From NCBI GenBank assembly GCA_964460605.1, contig CAYWPT010000028.1:1-5244 (forward strand): 5,244 bases of DNA. The letters run 5' to 3'. Position numbers and translations under genes: made by a program. Numbering within the stretch: position 1 is the first letter of the stretch; each line of letters opens with the position of its first letter. The DNA is from CAYFJV01 sp964460605. GTDB lineage: Archaea; Nanobdellota; Nanobdellia; Woesearchaeales; GW2011-AR9. Under the pieces are notes generated by a model that saw nothing but the letters and a program-made list of their open reading frames with translations, did no database searches and was not told where the DNA came from. Positions 5,228 to 5,244 of the stretch are shown here, piece after piece.

Positions 5228-5244
5228 CGTCAATTTTGAAAGCT

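Noticed and set aside
1..5244. CRISPR array, insertion sequence, tRNA or defence operon
   Set aside because: No regularly spaced repeats, transposase motifs, terminal repeats, cloverleaf pattern or defence domains were found on either strand.

Overview
The window is AT-rich and gene-dense. It most resembles a small-genome archaeon, probably of the DPANN type (Woesearchaeota- or Nanoarchaeota-like). The supporting signs are T-tract terminators without hairpins, TATA-like boxes about 25 bases ahead of starts, and Shine-Dalgarno sites of the GAGGTG/GGAGG type. This placement is inference: no rRNA, tRNA or ribosomal protein gene is present, and a candidate-phylum bacterium cannot be ruled out.

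Left part (1-1346): a probable leaderless gene is cut by the left edge (minus strand). Next come a 59-residue, glycine-rich two-helix membrane protein gene whose frame is broken at a run of nine A, and a complete type IB DNA topoisomerase gene of the short poxvirus/bacterial class. The last two touch through an ATGA stop/start overlap and look like one transcript. A 62-base AT-rich spacer separates the topoisomerase from a divergent plus-strand gene and must hold both promoters.

Middle (1366-3260): a full-length FAD-dependent oxidoreductase of the L-2-hydroxyglutarate oxidase type reads rightward. It converges on a minus-strand gene for an unrecognised four-helix membrane protein. Between them are the T-tract that probably ends the membrane-protein transcript and a 49-codon decayed frame that looks like the N-terminus of a Nudix hydrolase. 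Ahead of the membrane-protein gene is a compact regulatory-looking leader. It has a TATA box, a strong Shine-Dalgarno site and a 23-codon upstream frame that contains a perfect 10-bp inverted repeat and overlaps the start of the main gene.

Right part (3262-5244): a DEAD-box RNA helicase with an Arg/Gly/Ser-rich tail (minus strand, own SD and T-tract terminator), a 200-base spacer, then a SemiSWEET/PQ-loop membrane protein (minus strand). A short GC-rich imperfect palindrome lies upstream of it and stands out from the AT-rich background.

The genes do not form one pathway. They are DNA topology (TopIB), metabolite repair (LhgO-like), RNA remodelling (DEAD-box), possible small-solute transport (SemiSWEET) and two unknown membrane proteins. 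No CRISPR array, insertion sequence, tRNA or clear defence system is visible. The most unusual items are the upstream-frame/hairpin leader, the A9-interrupted small membrane gene, and the SemiSWEET with an altered sugar-site residue.
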